A DNA stretch of 64,000 bases from Paenibacillus sp. G2S3. Its GTDB lineage: Bacteria; Bacillota; Bacilli; Paenibacillales; Paenibacillaceae. Position 1 is the first letter of the stretch, and each line of letters opens with the position of its first letter. Positions 8,117 to 16,966 of this stretch are shown piece after piece. Both the position numbers and the translations under genes were made by a program. The notes under the pieces are model-generated. The model was not told the origin of the DNA. It saw nothing but the letters and a program-made list of their open reading frames with translations, and made no database searches. The DNA lies in assembly GCF_030123105.1 (NCBI RefSeq), contig NZ_CP126095.1, forward strand, positions 1,302,001-1,366,000. Reading direction: 5' to 3'.

Positions 8117-9202
8117 TTAGCCGTTCTTAATTTCCACACGTAAAATATCGGTAACCATTTTAACCGGAACGTATATCGTATCGTTTTTTAGGATAGGAGC
8201 AGTACCTAAAGCGACAGGTGCCATTTTGGCAAAAAAGTAAGAATCTTTACCTAAGGTAACATTTGTCCACTGTGCACCTTTTTTTAACTCAGCTGAGCGT
8301 GATGTTTGATTCCACTTGATTTCATATCCTAAACGATTCGCCACATCTCGCAATGACATCATTAAAACCCCATTAGCATTCTTAAATGTAGCTATTGTGC
8401 TTAAATCGAGCTTCGGGTTGTTCGTAATATGGGTACTGAAACGAAATTCAGGAGTTCCCATGGCGCCTGGAGCGATACTATATTTAGGGAAGAGGATGAC
8501 AACCTCACCATTTTCAATATAAAAACCTTGTTCTTCGTCGATCCCTTTGAAATCCTCTACAAAATAGTTCTCAGGTTCCTCATTGATCTTCGCAAGGATA
8601 CCGGCATTCAACTTCTCCTTGAAGTCGTCCCCAAAAAAATCTGACAAGGCAATCCGCTTTGCTTGTTTCGTATTAAATACATTGTATGTATCAACACGAG
8701 GCATACCCGTTCCACCAGTTTCACCTTGAGAAGTAACGACAAGTGAGATTATTCCAGAAGAGTTATCTGATCCATTTTCTTTTAATTCATAAATAATGTA
8801 TAGCTCATATGGACGATACTCGAAACCAGCCTTTTTAGCGTCTGCTGCTGCTTCAGTTGCATCCTTTTCCCAAAGAGCAAGGTCTTTCTGCGCATTAGAG
8901 AGAATGATACTGTTGATCTCTTCCTGAGCCTTAGTGTTCAACATACCTACGATCTGAGGGACTTTAATATTTGTATTCAGGTACTCGGTTGAAGATGTAA
9001 GAATTACTTCTTTGATTTGGATCCCAGTGTTAGTGATGGTGGAAATCGGTACAGCTGAAATCGGGGCATTGATTGCAGGTTTAGTCGTGTTCACTGCATC
9101 AGCAAAAGCGTTACCATTAATTGGTAACATGCCAGCACTTATTCCCACAACCGTTAATCCGACTAGACCAAACTTCAATACGTTAAAAGGACTCTTTTTC
9201 AT
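8117..9202 (-). CDS. secreted RsiV-domain + Cu-amine-oxidase-N-like protein
   Basis: Exported protein of 361 residues with a signal peptide (about 1-34). The middle (about 60-270) resembles the DUF3298/PdaC-type outer domain of RsiV: it carries FYIENGEVVILFPKYSIAPG followed by MGTPEF, matching the end of the neighbouring RsiV. The C-terminus (about 285-361) is a copper-amine-oxidase-N-like module, with MMSLRDVANRLGYEIKW and a final YVPVKMVTDIL. It has no membrane anchor and no anti-sigma segment. A soluble relative of RsiV next to sigV, behind the same promoter motif, suggests a lysozyme-binding or wall-binding defence protein; this is inference. The start at 9202 has GGAG 8 nt upstream; the ATG at 9220 has no ribosome site. 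Confidence 0.8.
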   Translation of the reverse strand: MKKSPFNVLKFGLVGLTVVGISAGMLPINGNAFADAVNTTKPAINAPISAVPISTITNTGIQIKEVILTSSTEYLNTNIKVPQIVGMLNTKAQEEINSIILSNAQKDLALWEKDATEAAADAKKAGFEYRPYELYIIYELKENGSDNSSGIISLVVTSQGETGGTGMPRVDTYNVFNTKQAKRIALSDFFGDDFKEKLNAGILAKINEEPENYFVEDFKGIDEEQGFYIENGEVVILFPKYSIAPGAMGTPEFRFSTHITNNPKLDLSTIATFKNANGVLMMSLRDVANRLGYEIKWNQTSRSAELKKGAQWTNVTLGKDSYFFAKMAPVALGTAPILKNDTIYVPVKMVTDILRVEIKNG

Positions 9203-9260
9203 TGTTTGTTCACGCTCCATTTTGTTGTAATAAGTGTGTTATTAGCGCACTTACTAGCAA

Positions 9261-9288
9261 GACGTATGAGGAGTGTTGAAAAGTTTGG
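9261..9288 (-). promoter_or_regulatory. ECF (SigV-type) promoter
   Basis: On the minus strand AAACTTTT, 18 nt between AAC and CGTC, and TCATACGTCTTGCT. It has the same spacing and -10 context as the oatA promoter at 7968-7996. About 60 nt separate it from the start codon at 9202. Confidence 0.75.
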
Positions 9289-9314
9289 GGGAGGGGATAA
9301 AAGTTGATTGGTAG

Positions 9315-9902
9315 TTAATCCGAACCCTGTTCAGCCTTCTTCCGCGCCCGAAACCGCCGCACCTTCATGAGGTTGCCACAAGCTTTATCATCGCAGTATC
9401 GTTTAGAACGGTTGCGCGTATCATCGTAATACACCCAGAGACAATCAGGATTATCGCAAATGCGGAATCTTGAAGGTTCTTTTTCAAGTAATGCCTCCGC
9501 AAAAGACGCCGCTATCTCCGCCATCACCTGCTCCCAACCGCTATGTAGTGGCAATAATGAAATCTCCGCTTGCTCGGCACTTTTCCAGACCATTCGCCGC
9601 GTAACAGGACCCTTGTCCATATAGATATTGAGCTGCTTCAGCATTTCTCCATCCATCGATTTTCCTTGTACAATAGCCTGTACCCAGTCCCATAGTAGGG
9701 ATCGAAGCTTCTTTAGCTGTTCCAGTTCTATCGTATTCGGCAGCTGTGTTTCTAGCAGAGCATGCTTCTTCAGCCATTTCGCAATCCACTCCGGATCTTC
9801 GAGTTCATCCCGATCCTTATTTTTATCTCCTGTTCGCCAATCCCGCCAGTAACTATTAATGAAATCCTCCCACAACAAGTCCTGTTCATCCTTTCCGCAC
9901 AA
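9315..9902 (-). CDS. CGNR zinc-finger protein (ABATE domain)
   Basis: Protein of 195 residues with an N-terminal ABATE-like helical region and a C-terminal CGNR zinc finger: CDNPDC, then DDTRNRSKRYC, DDKACGN and an Arg/Lys-rich tail. CGNR proteins are predicted DNA-binding transcription regulators, often stress-related. The start is uncertain: TTG at 9902 gives the expected length but has only a weak ribosome site. It diverges from the DinB-like gene at 10047, and the intergenic region holds a perfect inverted repeat that could be its operator. Confidence 0.8.
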   Translation of the reverse strand: MCGKDEQDLLWEDFINSYWRDWRTGDKNKDRDELEDPEWIAKWLKKHALLETQLPNTIELEQLKKLRSLLWDWVQAIVQGKSMDGEMLKQLNIYMDKGPVTRRMVWKSAEQAEISLLPLHSGWEQVMAEIAASFAEALLEKEPSRFRICDNPDCLWVYYDDTRNRSKRYCDDKACGNLMKVRRFRARKKAEQGSD

Positions 9903-9974
9903 CTCTCGATTACAACGATTGTAACAGTTAAAATTGTGATTAGCTAGTTACTTGATTGAACGCTGGAAATATGC

Positions 9975-9989
9975 TACATTTCTAATGTA
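9975..9989. promoter_or_regulatory. inverted repeat, candidate operator
   Basis: Perfect palindrome TACATT-TCT-AATGTA in the 140-bp region between the CGNR regulator and the DinB-like gene. It is a plausible regulator-binding site, but no binding family is implied by the sequence alone. Confidence 0.35.
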
Positions 9990-10046
9990 ACCACTATATG
10001 ATGGTTTAAGTAGTTACATAATTTAGTTAGTATTAGGAGGTTGAAC

Positions 10047-10541
10047 ATGCAAAATAAAATCAGTGAGGTTCTGCTGCAAAATTGGGATTATTGCATGGAT
10101 ATCGAGGATTGGGCCCCGCCGTTAAGTGATGCACTGGAAGGTGTGGACAGTAAACAGGCACTTTGGAAGCCAGAGGGGAGTACAGTCAATTCCATCTGGG
10201 AGACGGTCAACCATTTAACGTTCTATAAGGTACGATTGCTTCGAAAGCTGAAAGGATTACCCAAGCAGCCTGATCCGGAGAGCAATGATGCTACTTTTAC
10301 TGTAACAACTCAAGGGGAAGAAGCATGGGCGAAAGCCGTTGCAGACCTAAAGGATGTGCATGCTGCGCTTAGAGAAATCATTGAGGCATTGGAAGAAGGC
10401 GCATATGATTGGGGTGGTTCAGGTCATGCCCCAGGGGAAGAGGTAATGAGTCTTATCCTGCATGATTCTTACCATACTGGACAAATTATTATGCTTCGTA
10501 AATTGCAAGGTTCTTGGGTTTCCAACCGTAGTTTTAATTAG
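10047..10541 (+). CDS. DinB family protein
   Basis: Protein of 164 residues with the four-helix DinB/YfiT-like pattern. Expected metal-binding histidines are present in NHLTFYKVRLL (about residue 56) and in LHDSYHTGQI near the C-terminus (two His about 4 apart). Members bind a divalent metal; some are thiol-dependent transferases, but most, including this one, have no known substrate. The ATG at 10047 was chosen because TAGGAGG lies 6 nt upstream. The gene diverges from the CGNR regulator and ends at a strong terminator. Confidence 0.85.
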   Translation: MQNKISEVLLQNWDYCMDIEDWAPPLSDALEGVDSKQALWKPEGSTVNSIWETVNHLTFYKVRLLRKLKGLPKQPDPESNDATFTVTTQGEEAWAKAVADLKDVHAALREIIEALEEGAYDWGGSGHAPGEEVMSLILHDSYHTGQIIMLRKLQGSWVSNRSFN

Positions 10542-10561
10542 AACCTCTACATTAAAAATAT

Positions 10562-10616
10562 AAGCCACACTCCACTATACTAGTTTACCTAGTGCAGCGG
10601 TCGTGTGGCTTTTTTG
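10562..10616. terminator. bidirectional terminator
   Basis: Stem AAGCCACAC...GTGTGGCTT flanked by TTTTTT on the plus strand and a weaker AT-rich run on the other side. It sits between the convergent DinB-like gene and the AraC-family gene. Confidence 0.85.
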
Positions 10617-10619
10617 ATT

Positions 10620-11513
10620 TTAACCTTTTGGGGTGCTTCGATAGTGAGTCGGCGAGCATCCCATTATTTTTTTGAACAATCTAGAGAAGTAGTAGGGGTC
10701 CTGAATCCCGATAGCACTAGAGATTTCTTTAATATGTAGATCGGTTAATGCTAGCAGTTGACTGGCGCGCTGCATTTTGAGGCGTAGATAGAATTCAATC
10801 GGAGGAACCCCGGTTTCTTGATTAAATAGATAAATTAGATGCTGCTTCGATAATCCCATATGCTTCGCTACATCCGGGAGTGAAATGGAGCTGTTGATTC
10901 GATCCGTCATGTAGCGAATGGCTTGCTCAAGATAACGTTCGTTCTTTTTATCTTGCTCAGAGTTCATGTTGCTCAATCCCACATGGCTGATCAGATGACG
11001 AATGCACTGAGACACATAGATATGATTACTCATGGCATAAGGCTTATCCGATAACAGGGCATAACATTGCTCGAAATCTTCGATCCATTGGGTATGAAGG
11101 TTCAGTGTGAAGGTTAGCGGCTCTATGTCCATGGCATAGGTTTGAATCAACGCAGCGGCATGTGTTCCTTTTAGATGTATCCAGTAGATGGTCCAGGGAT
11201 TCTCATTTGAAGCACCATATCGATGAGGCGTTCCGGCAGGAATGACAGCTAATTGTCTTGCTTTTATTTGGATCAGCTTATTGTGATGACTCTCCATCCA
11301 CCCTTCACCCTCTACACAATACATAAGAATATGCGAGTCACATCCTTGTGGACGCTCTCGATAATGGAATTTCGCGCTAGGGAAGCAGCCAATGTCACTC
11401 ACATAGAAGGAATTCGTTAACGGATTCTCCTCTAATTCCTTCATCATGAAGTCGGGCAACACAAAAAGCTTCTGCTCCTCGAAGCCATCTGGCTTTAGTG
11501 AGATGTTTGTCAT
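10620..11513 (-). CDS. AraC family transcriptional regulator
   Basis: Regulator of 297 residues: an N-terminal cupin sensor domain (about 35-130, with the PAGTPHRYG turn) and a C-terminal double helix-turn-helix (about 195-290, with LPDVAKHMGLSKQHLIYLFNQ and the DPYYFSRLFKK signature). Regulators of this shape usually sense a sugar or oligosaccharide and activate a neighbouring catabolic gene. It diverges from the DUF5107/TPR gene at 11688, the most likely target. The ribosome site AAGGAGG precedes the ATG. Confidence 0.92.
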   Translation of the reverse strand: MTNISLKPDGFEEQKLFVLPDFMMKELEENPLTNSFYVSDIGCFPSAKFHYRERPQGCDSHILMYCVEGEGWMESHHNKLIQIKARQLAVIPAGTPHRYGASNENPWTIYWIHLKGTHAAALIQTYAMDIEPLTFTLNLHTQWIEDFEQCYALLSDKPYAMSNHIYVSQCIRHLISHVGLSNMNSEQDKKNERYLEQAIRYMTDRINSSISLPDVAKHMGLSKQHLIYLFNQETGVPPIEFYLRLKMQRASQLLALTDLHIKEISSAIGIQDPYYFSRLFKKIMGCSPTHYRSTPKG

Positions 11514-11630
11514 GATAACCTCCTTTATAAGAACATAGTTTATTTGTCTAAAATAACAGCCGATTTATAAGGGGGATATTATTTTTATGATAAGAATATT
11601 GTCCATCAGTTACAGATTATCGTCAATTGT

Positions 11631-11646
11631 ATAAAAGCGCATGCAA
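11631..11646 (+). promoter_or_regulatory. possible CcpA cre site
   Basis: ATAAAAGCGCATGCAA matches the WTGNAANCGNWNNCA consensus except for one position, about 40 nt before the DUF5107 gene start. This would fit catabolite repression of a sugar-related gene, but one mismatch makes it tentative. Confidence 0.3.
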
Positions 11647-11687
11647 CGATAAATTAGAGCTATATCATGAAGGAGGAGAGAACGAAA

Positions 11688-14600
11688 ATGAGTATGAAAG
11701 AGCCTTCTACAATCTTAACGAACAGCGTCCGCATATGGGAGGAAAGGGTTGAAATTCCTACCTATGAAACCGGTGAGCCCGATAAAAATCCAATGTTCCT
11801 CGAGAAGCGAGTCTATCAAGGCAGCTCGGGGCGAGTATATCCACATCCTGTGGTTGATAAAATTATGGATGAGAAAAAAATGAAATCGTATCAGATGGTA
11901 ATGCTCGAGAATGAATATGTACGGATCGAGATCCTACCTGAAATTGGCGGCCGTATCTATCGTGCTCTGGATAAGACGAATAATTATGATTTTGTTTACT
12001 ATAATCGCGTGATTAAACCTGCGCTTGTTGGTCTGGCAGGACCATGGATTTCAGGTGGGATTGAATTTAACTGGCCACAGCATCATCGTCCGAACACGTT
12101 TGGCCCTGTGGAGCATGTGATTACGGAGAATGAAGATGGCAGTGCAACCGTATGGGTGAGTGAAATTGACCGGATGTATGGAACGAAGGTCACAACGGGC
12201 TTCACGCTGCATTCTGGAAAAGCCTATCTCGAAGTTACAGCTCAGCTATACAACCGAACTTCGGAGCCACAAACCTTCTTATGGTGGGCAAACCCTGCGG
12301 TTGCGGTCAATGACCATACGCAATCGGTGTTTCCGCCGGATGTCACAGCCGTATTCGACCATGGTAAGCGTGATGTGTCCAGATTCCCTATTGCAACAGG
12401 AACGTATTACAAGATGGACTATTCCGAAGGTGTAGATATTTCGTGCTATAAAAATATTTCTGTTCCTACGTCATACATGGCGTATAAATCCGATTATAAT
12501 TTCGTGGGTGGCTATGATCATGGGTTTAAAGCGGGTCTGCTTCACGTAGCGAATCATCATGTATCTCCGGGTAAAAAGCAGTGGACTTGGGGGAACGGCG
12601 AATTTGGTCAAGCGTGGGACCGTAATTTAACCGATGAGGATGGACCCTATATTGAATTAATGACAGGGGTATTTACGGATAATCAACCCGATTTCACTTG
12701 GCTCCAGCCGTATGAAGAGAAGTCATTTACGCAATATTTCATGCCATATAAGAACATCGGTGTTGTGAAAAATGCTTCTATTGATGCCGCCGTCAATCTT
12801 GAGGTGGATGACACTTTACAGACTGCAACTGTGATGGCCTATGGAACTTCGGTATTCGAGAATGCGGTTATTGAACTTCGAGGTCAGCATAGAACGTACG
12901 TGAAGGATACGGTTACGCTCTCTCCAGAATTAACCTATACATCCGTCATTACGTTAGATGAAGCCGATCAGCCGCATCACTTAATCGTAACGGTATTTGA
13001 TGTGAACGGAAACAGCCTCATATCTTATCGTCCAGCGAAGCCTAGTATTGAAAAGGTTCCAGATGCAGCCAAGCCACTTCCACTACCGGAAGAATTAAAA
13101 AGCACAGAGCAGTTGTATTTGGCTGGAGTTCACTTGGAGCAATACCGTCATGCCACGTTCGAGCCAGAGCATTATTATGAAGAAGGCTTAAGAAGAGATG
13201 CATCTGATATTCGACTGAATGTGGCTTATGGAACGCTGCTGCTTCGTCGAGGATTATTCAAGCAAGCGGAAAATCATTTCCGTACGGCTATACAATCGCT
13301 GACTTGGCGCAATCCGAATCCATATGATAGTGAAGCGTACTATCAGCTTGGTGTAGTACTCCGACTACAGGATCGCAAGGAAGAAGCATTTGCTGTCTTC
13401 TACAAGGCGGTATGGTCTGCAGCATTCCAAGACAGCGGATACTTTGCTTTGAGTCAAATTGCTTGTGAACGTGGGGCATATACAGAGGCGTTGGAGCTCG
13501 CAACAAGGGCTTTAGTACGTAACACAAGAAACTATAAATCAAGACATGTGAAAACAGCACTTTTACGCAAGCTTGGACGTTATTCGGAGGCGATTATATT
13601 CGCAGAGGAGACATTGAAGCTAGATATCGCGGACTTCGGGGCAGCGTATGAAAGAGTGCTCACGCTTAAATTGCTCGGGCGACAAGAGGAAGCGGCTGAG
13701 GCTCAGATGAAGCTTGCACAGTTCATGCGAAACGATGCGCATAACTATTTAAATCTGGCTTCCGATTATGCAGGCAGTGGTTTGTTCGCGGAAGCTGCAC
13801 AGGTGTTAGAGCAATTTCGTATGGCCTCGAATGAACCCACCTATCCGATGGTGCATTACACATTGGCTTATGTATACGAGAAAATGGGTCATAAGGAAGA
13901 AGCAACAGCGCAGCGTCAACTTGCTCAATCTGCATCCTCTGACTATTGCTTCCCGAACAGCTTGTTTGAGTTACAAGTATTAGAAAGCGCGATTGCCTGC
14001 AATCCGCAGGGTAGTAAAGCTCATTATTACTTAGGAAATCTATTCTATGACAAGAAACGTGCCGACGATGCCATTCGTCATTGGGAGCGGTCCGTGGCAC
14101 TTGATGATTCTTTCCCGACTGTTCATCGTAATCTTGCGCTTGGTTATTACAATAAGCGGAATGATGCTAAGGCTTCCTTGCGGTCACTTGAACAAGCTTT
14201 CCAGGGCAATACGAATGATGCGAGAGTATTCTACGAGCTGGACCAATTGCATAAGAAGATGGGTGTCTTGTCCCAGGAGCGTATGGTAAGACTACAGCAG
14301 CATATGAATCTTGTGGAGAAGCGGGATGATCTATACCTTGAATATGTGACGCTACTGAATTTGCTTAGCAAGTATGAAGAGGCTTTGTCTGTTCTATTAC
14401 GACGTCAATTCCATCCATGGGAAGGTGGAGAGGGGAAGGCCACGGGACAATATGTTTTGGCGCTTGTTGAACTGAGCAAGCAGGCGAATCAGGAAGGCCG
14501 ATATGAGGAAGCAATCGCATTCTTAACACGTGCGCTTCATTATCCAGAGAATTTAGGTGAAGGTAAGCTCGATGGTGTGCAAGAGAATAATGTGTATTAT

Positions 14601-15041
14601 GAGCTTGGTGTGGCTTATAACGGATTAGGCAAGACGGAGGAAGCTGCACATCACTGGGCGATTGCGTCACAAGGCATGGAGGAACCGGCCAGCGCCATGT
14701 ACTACAACGATCAGCCACCAGAAATGATCTTCTATCAGGGCTTAGCATGGGTACAGCTGAATCATCCTAAGGAAGCGAAACGTCGTTTTAATAAGCTGAT
14801 TGATTTCGCAGAGAGACATCTTTTTGATGATGTGAAGATTGACTATTTTGCCGTATCATTACCTGATTTCCTCGTATTCGAGGACGATCTGAACAGACGC
14901 AATCAAATTCATTGCTTGTTCATGATGGGACTAGGCTTATTAGGCTTAGGAAAAATGGTGGAGGCGAAAGAACGCTTTGAACAAGCGTTGCACTTGGAGC
15001 CGAACCATCAAGGCGCGCGAATTCACAAGGCGTTGTGCTAG
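11688..15041 (+). CDS. DUF5107 domain and TPR-repeat protein
   Basis: Large cytoplasmic protein of 1117 residues without a signal peptide. The N-terminal 350 residues form a DUF5107-type beta-sandwich with a galactose-mutarotase-like look (segments EILPEIGGRIYRALDKTNNY and WISGGIEFNWPQHHRP, with paired His). From about 480 to the end come tetratricopeptide repeats, with repeated A-x-x-x-Y/W-x-x-A-L spacing, closing with ERFEQALHLEPNHQGARIHKAL. DUF5107 proteins are thought to act on or sense carbohydrates; no reaction is established. The divergent AraC regulator supports a sugar-related role. The start follows AAGGAGGAGAG; an upstream ATG at 11667 would put that ribosome site inside the gene. 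Confidence 0.85.
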   Translation: MSMKEPSTILTNSVRIWEERVEIPTYETGEPDKNPMFLEKRVYQGSSGRVYPHPVVDKIMDEKKMKSYQMVMLENEYVRIEILPEIGGRIYRALDKTNNYDFVYYNRVIKPALVGLAGPWISGGIEFNWPQHHRPNTFGPVEHVITENEDGSATVWVSEIDRMYGTKVTTGFTLHSGKAYLEVTAQLYNRTSEPQTFLWWANPAVAVNDHTQSVFPPDVTAVFDHGKRDVSRFPIATGTYYKMDYSEGVDISCYKNISVPTSYMAYKSDYNFVGGYDHGFKAGLLHVANHHVSPGKKQWTWGNGEFGQAWDRNLTDEDGPYIELMTGVFTDNQPDFTWLQPYEEKSFTQYFMPYKNIGVVKNASIDAAVNLEVDDTLQTATVMAYGTSVFENAVIELRGQHRTYVKDTVTLSPELTYTSVITLDEADQPHHLIVTVFDVNGNSLISYRPAKPSIEKVPDAAKPLPLPEELKSTEQLYLAGVHLEQYRHATFEPEHYYEEGLRRDASDIRLNVAYGTLLLRRGLFKQAENHFRTAIQSLTWRNPNPYDSEAYYQLGVVLRLQDRKEEAFAVFYKAVWSAAFQDSGYFALSQIACERGAYTEALELATRALVRNTRNYKSRHVKTALLRKLGRYSEAIIFAEETLKLDIADFGAAYERVLTLKLLGRQEEAAEAQMKLAQFMRNDAHNYLNLASDYAGSGLFAEAAQVLEQFRMASNEPTYPMVHYTLAYVYEKMGHKEEATAQRQLAQSASSDYCFPNSLFELQVLESAIACNPQGSKAHYYLGNLFYDKKRADDAIRHWERSVALDDSFPTVHRNLALGYYNKRNDAKASLRSLEQAFQGNTNDARVFYELDQLHKKMGVLSQERMVRLQQHMNLVEKRDDLYLEYVTLLNLLSKYEEALSVLLRRQFHPWEGGEGKATGQYVLALVELSKQANQEGRYEEAIAFLTRALHYPENLGEGKLDGVQENNVYYELGVAYNGLGKTEEAAHHWAIASQGMEEPASAMYYNDQPPEMIFYQGLAWVQLNHPKEAKRRFNKLIDFAERHLFDDVKIDYFAVSLPDFLVFEDDLNRRNQIHCLFMMGLGLLGLGKMVEAKERFEQALHLEPNHQGARIHKALC

Positions 15042-15173
15042 GAATCGTAAAAAGAAATAAAGCAGCTCCATGATGCTGAACAATAACTGGTTCGATTTGG
15101 AATTTTGTTTCAACTCTAAAAGCCCCGGGTTAATGGAGACTATCTACCAGCCTTTATTCGAAAGGAGAGATTG

Positions 15174-15344
15174 ATGATGGAACCGGGCTATAAAGATAGA
15201 AGCGTTGAAGTGGAGCATACAGAGGTGCAACGAAAATCGGATTCCAGTGTTGTCGCATCTACCTTTATTAAATACGCTGCTTATATTATTATATTTTTTG
15301 GTTTTCTGTTCTTTTTGGTTAAATACGTATTCCCTAAATTCTAA
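15174..15344 (+). CDS. small single-pass membrane protein
   Basis: A 56-residue protein starting MMEPGYKDRSVEVEHTEVQR, with a charged soluble half followed by one hydrophobic helix (about residues 33-50) and a short KYVFPKF tail. The ribosome site AAAGGAGAGA lies 4-6 nt before the start, and a clear terminator follows, so this looks like a real monocistronic gene. I do not recognise the family. The predicted topology is N-terminus in the cytoplasm with a membrane anchor at the C-terminal end. Confidence 0.65.
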   Translation: MMEPGYKDRSVEVEHTEVQRKSDSSVVASTFIKYAAYIIIFFGFLFFLVKYVFPKF

Positions 15345-15356
15345 AACAGGATTAGT

Positions 15357-15395
15357 AAAAAAGGATGTGCCTTTTGTTCAGGAACATCCTTTTTT
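15357..15395 (+). terminator. Rho-independent terminator
   Basis: AAAAGGATGT with its complement ACATCCTTTT, a 15-nt loop and a T-run, directly after the small membrane protein gene. Confidence 0.85.
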
Positions 15396-15412
15396 GTGTT
15401 GTAATATGTTAG

Positions 15413-15664
15413 TGTAGATTTCATTTGGCTACAAGCTATTGGGCGAATAAAAGACCCCCAGAAAAAATTAGGCAATCGATTCAAAATTCGTTGTGTTACG
15501 GCGTTTATGATGAGGGGGAAATGATTGCATTCGCTAGATTGGTTACGGATGGAGCAACCATGTATTATCTATGCGATGTGTTTGTTTTGGACGAGTATCG
15601 TGGACAAGGCATCTCTAAAAAGCTGATAGATACCATTGTTAATGCGCAGATTACCACAAGCTAG
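15413..15664 (+). pseudogene. GNAT acetyltransferase remnant
   Basis: About 80 codons resemble the first half of a small GNAT family: SYWANKRPPEKI, then SLCYGVYDEGEMIAFARLVTDG, then FVLDEYRGQGISKKLIDTIV, the last being the acetyl-CoA-binding turn. Full-length relatives I know of are about 135-145 residues and begin some 20 residues earlier. Here a TAG at 15410-15412 blocks the frame upstream, no ribosome site precedes any start, and the frame ends right after the acetyl-CoA motif. The remaining C-terminal strands are missing, so it is most likely a decayed gene. Confidence 0.7.
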
Positions 15665-15730
15665 GAGGTGAGAGATTAAGCTGAACAAGGAATTATTGAG
15701 TCCTCTTGTATAAAAATAGCATCCTTAACA

Positions 15731-15765
15731 AAAACGGATACCGTCTTCTGAAAAGACGATATCCG
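15731..15765 (-). terminator. hairpin, probable minus-strand terminator
   Basis: Stem CGGATA-C-CGTCTT / AAGACG-A-TATCCG (15735-15765) with a 5-nt loop. On the minus strand it is followed by TTTTTGTT, so it could end the cmpA transcript. The plus-strand tail is poor in T. Confidence 0.65.
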
Positions 15766-15808
15766 CTGCTTTAAATATTCTCTAGATCTTAATAATCTGG
15801 GGTTATAA

Positions 15809-15934
15809 CTACATTTCATTACTGGATTCCGCAGAATTACGATAAAAGAACCAGCACTCGTTCAGCAGCTTGATCTGACGGCGGTCTTTTTTGTAATAAG
15901 CTTTCATCAGTTGATGGCAGAGCCACTGTGGCAA
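15809..15934 (-). CDS. cmpA: cortex morphogenetic protein CmpA
   Basis: A 41-residue protein starting MPQWLCHQLMKAYYKKDRRQ and continuing IKLLNECWFFYRN. This matches the small CmpA family as I recall it (about 37 residues; MPxWLxxQxxxAFxxKxxxQIKLLNxCWFFYR). In B. subtilis CmpA is a sporulation protein that works with SpoIVA in quality control of spore-coat and cortex assembly, acting with ClpXP. The start is TTG with AGAGGAG 8 nt upstream. It lies on the strand opposite sprT, separated from it by the gene at 16000-16362. Its presence supports a spore-forming host. Confidence 0.8.
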   Translation of the reverse strand: MPQWLCHQLMKAYYKKDRRQIKLLNECWFFYRNSAESSNEM

Positions 15935-15999
15935 GGGTATCACTCCTCTAACTGCTTACGTAAGTTAGCATATGGAGAAATGAGCCTAAAGGTGACGAT

Positions 16000-16362
16000 T
16001 TACAGAATGCTTTCTGCTTCCTCTTCGTACCACTGCTCTAATTGAGCTTGCAGCGCCCGAATCTCGGTCAGCAGGGAGATAAGTGGATAGTTCTTCTGCT
16101 CCTGTACAGAAGCAAAGGCCTGTTCCAATCTATTGATATAATCCAGACCGGACTCCAAGGAGTAGTCCTCACGCAGCAGATCCAGTGAATCACACTCAGC
16201 AATGGCTAAGGGCAGATCCGGTACATTATCGGCAGTCAGCTTGTCGATTTCTTTGTTTAGACGTAAATTGAGCGCACTTAGCTGGTACGCATATTCCTCG
16301 GGCATTTCCACGAATTGCAATTCTTGATGTTGTTGCAAAATTACATACCGCATTTTCGGCAT
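16000..16362 (-). CDS. conserved hypothetical protein, helical
   Basis: A 120-residue acidic protein, strongly helical after a short beta start (MRYVILQQHQELQFVEMP). It contains heptad-like Leu/Ile spacing (YQLSALNLRLNKEIDKL) that may form a coiled coil or helical bundle, and ends with QLEQWYEEEAESIL. Relatives in Paenibacillus are sometimes labelled hydrolase/acyltransferase, but no catalytic motif is visible and I do not assign a function. The ribosome site GGAGGGAGA precedes the ATG. It lies upstream of cmpA on the same strand, 65 bp away. Confidence 0.65.
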   Translation of the reverse strand: MPKMRYVILQQHQELQFVEMPEEYAYQLSALNLRLNKEIDKLTADNVPDLPLAIAECDSLDLLREDYSLESGLDYINRLEQAFASVQEQKNYPLISLLTEIRALQAQLEQWYEEEAESIL

Positions 16363-16473
16363 TGGTCATTCTCCCTCCGTACTTGTCTTCCTTCTTGACA
16401 GTTTAGCCTATGCACAAGTTACAATTCAAGTAGAGATCTTAATTCCCGTGGAAAGGACTTGTGATAGAACGCT

Positions 16474-16953
16474 ATGGAAACGATGAGCAACGAAGAGCTG
16501 CAGCTGTGGATTGAGCAGGTATCACGGGACAGCTTTGGCGTACCCTTTAGGCACAAGGCAAGCTTTAACAGCCGATTATCTTCAACAGGCGGTCGATATT
16601 TTACCAAGAGCCATAATATAGAGATTAATCCCCATCAGCTTGCTATGTTCGGTAGAGAAGAGACGGAGAAGATTATAAAACACGAGCTCTGCCATTATCA
16701 TCTGCATTTGGCGAAGCGAGGGTACATGCATCGTGACACTGATTTCAAAAGACTGCTGGCACAAGTCGGCGGAAGTCGCTATTGTCAGACATTGCCGGGT
16801 GCGAAAGCTCGGAAGACACTACCTTATCGGTACAAGCTGATATGTACAGCATGTGCTATGGAGTATCCGCGTAAGCGAAAAGTAGATCCAAAGCGCTACC
16901 GCTGCGGCAAATGTTCAGGTAAGCTGAAGCTGTTAGCGCTGGAAGTCCAGTAA
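16474..16953 (+). CDS. SprT family zinc-metalloprotease-like protein
   Basis: Protein of 159 residues with the zinc-binding HExxH variant HELCH (residues 70-74) and a C-terminal zinc ribbon formed by CTAC and CGKC pairs. Bacillales members (YdcK-type) have this length; a proteolytic role is presumed from the SprT/Spartan fold but not shown. The start is uncertain: no strong ribosome site is close to the ATG at 16474, and an in-frame ATG lies at 16483. It diverges from the genes at 15809-16362. Confidence 0.87.
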   Translation: METMSNEELQLWIEQVSRDSFGVPFRHKASFNSRLSSTGGRYFTKSHNIEINPHQLAMFGREETEKIIKHELCHYHLHLAKRGYMHRDTDFKRLLAQVGGSRYCQTLPGAKARKTLPYRYKLICTACAMEYPRKRKVDPKRYRCGKCSGKLKLLALEVQ

Positions 16954-16966
16954 GCAGACAAGGGCG

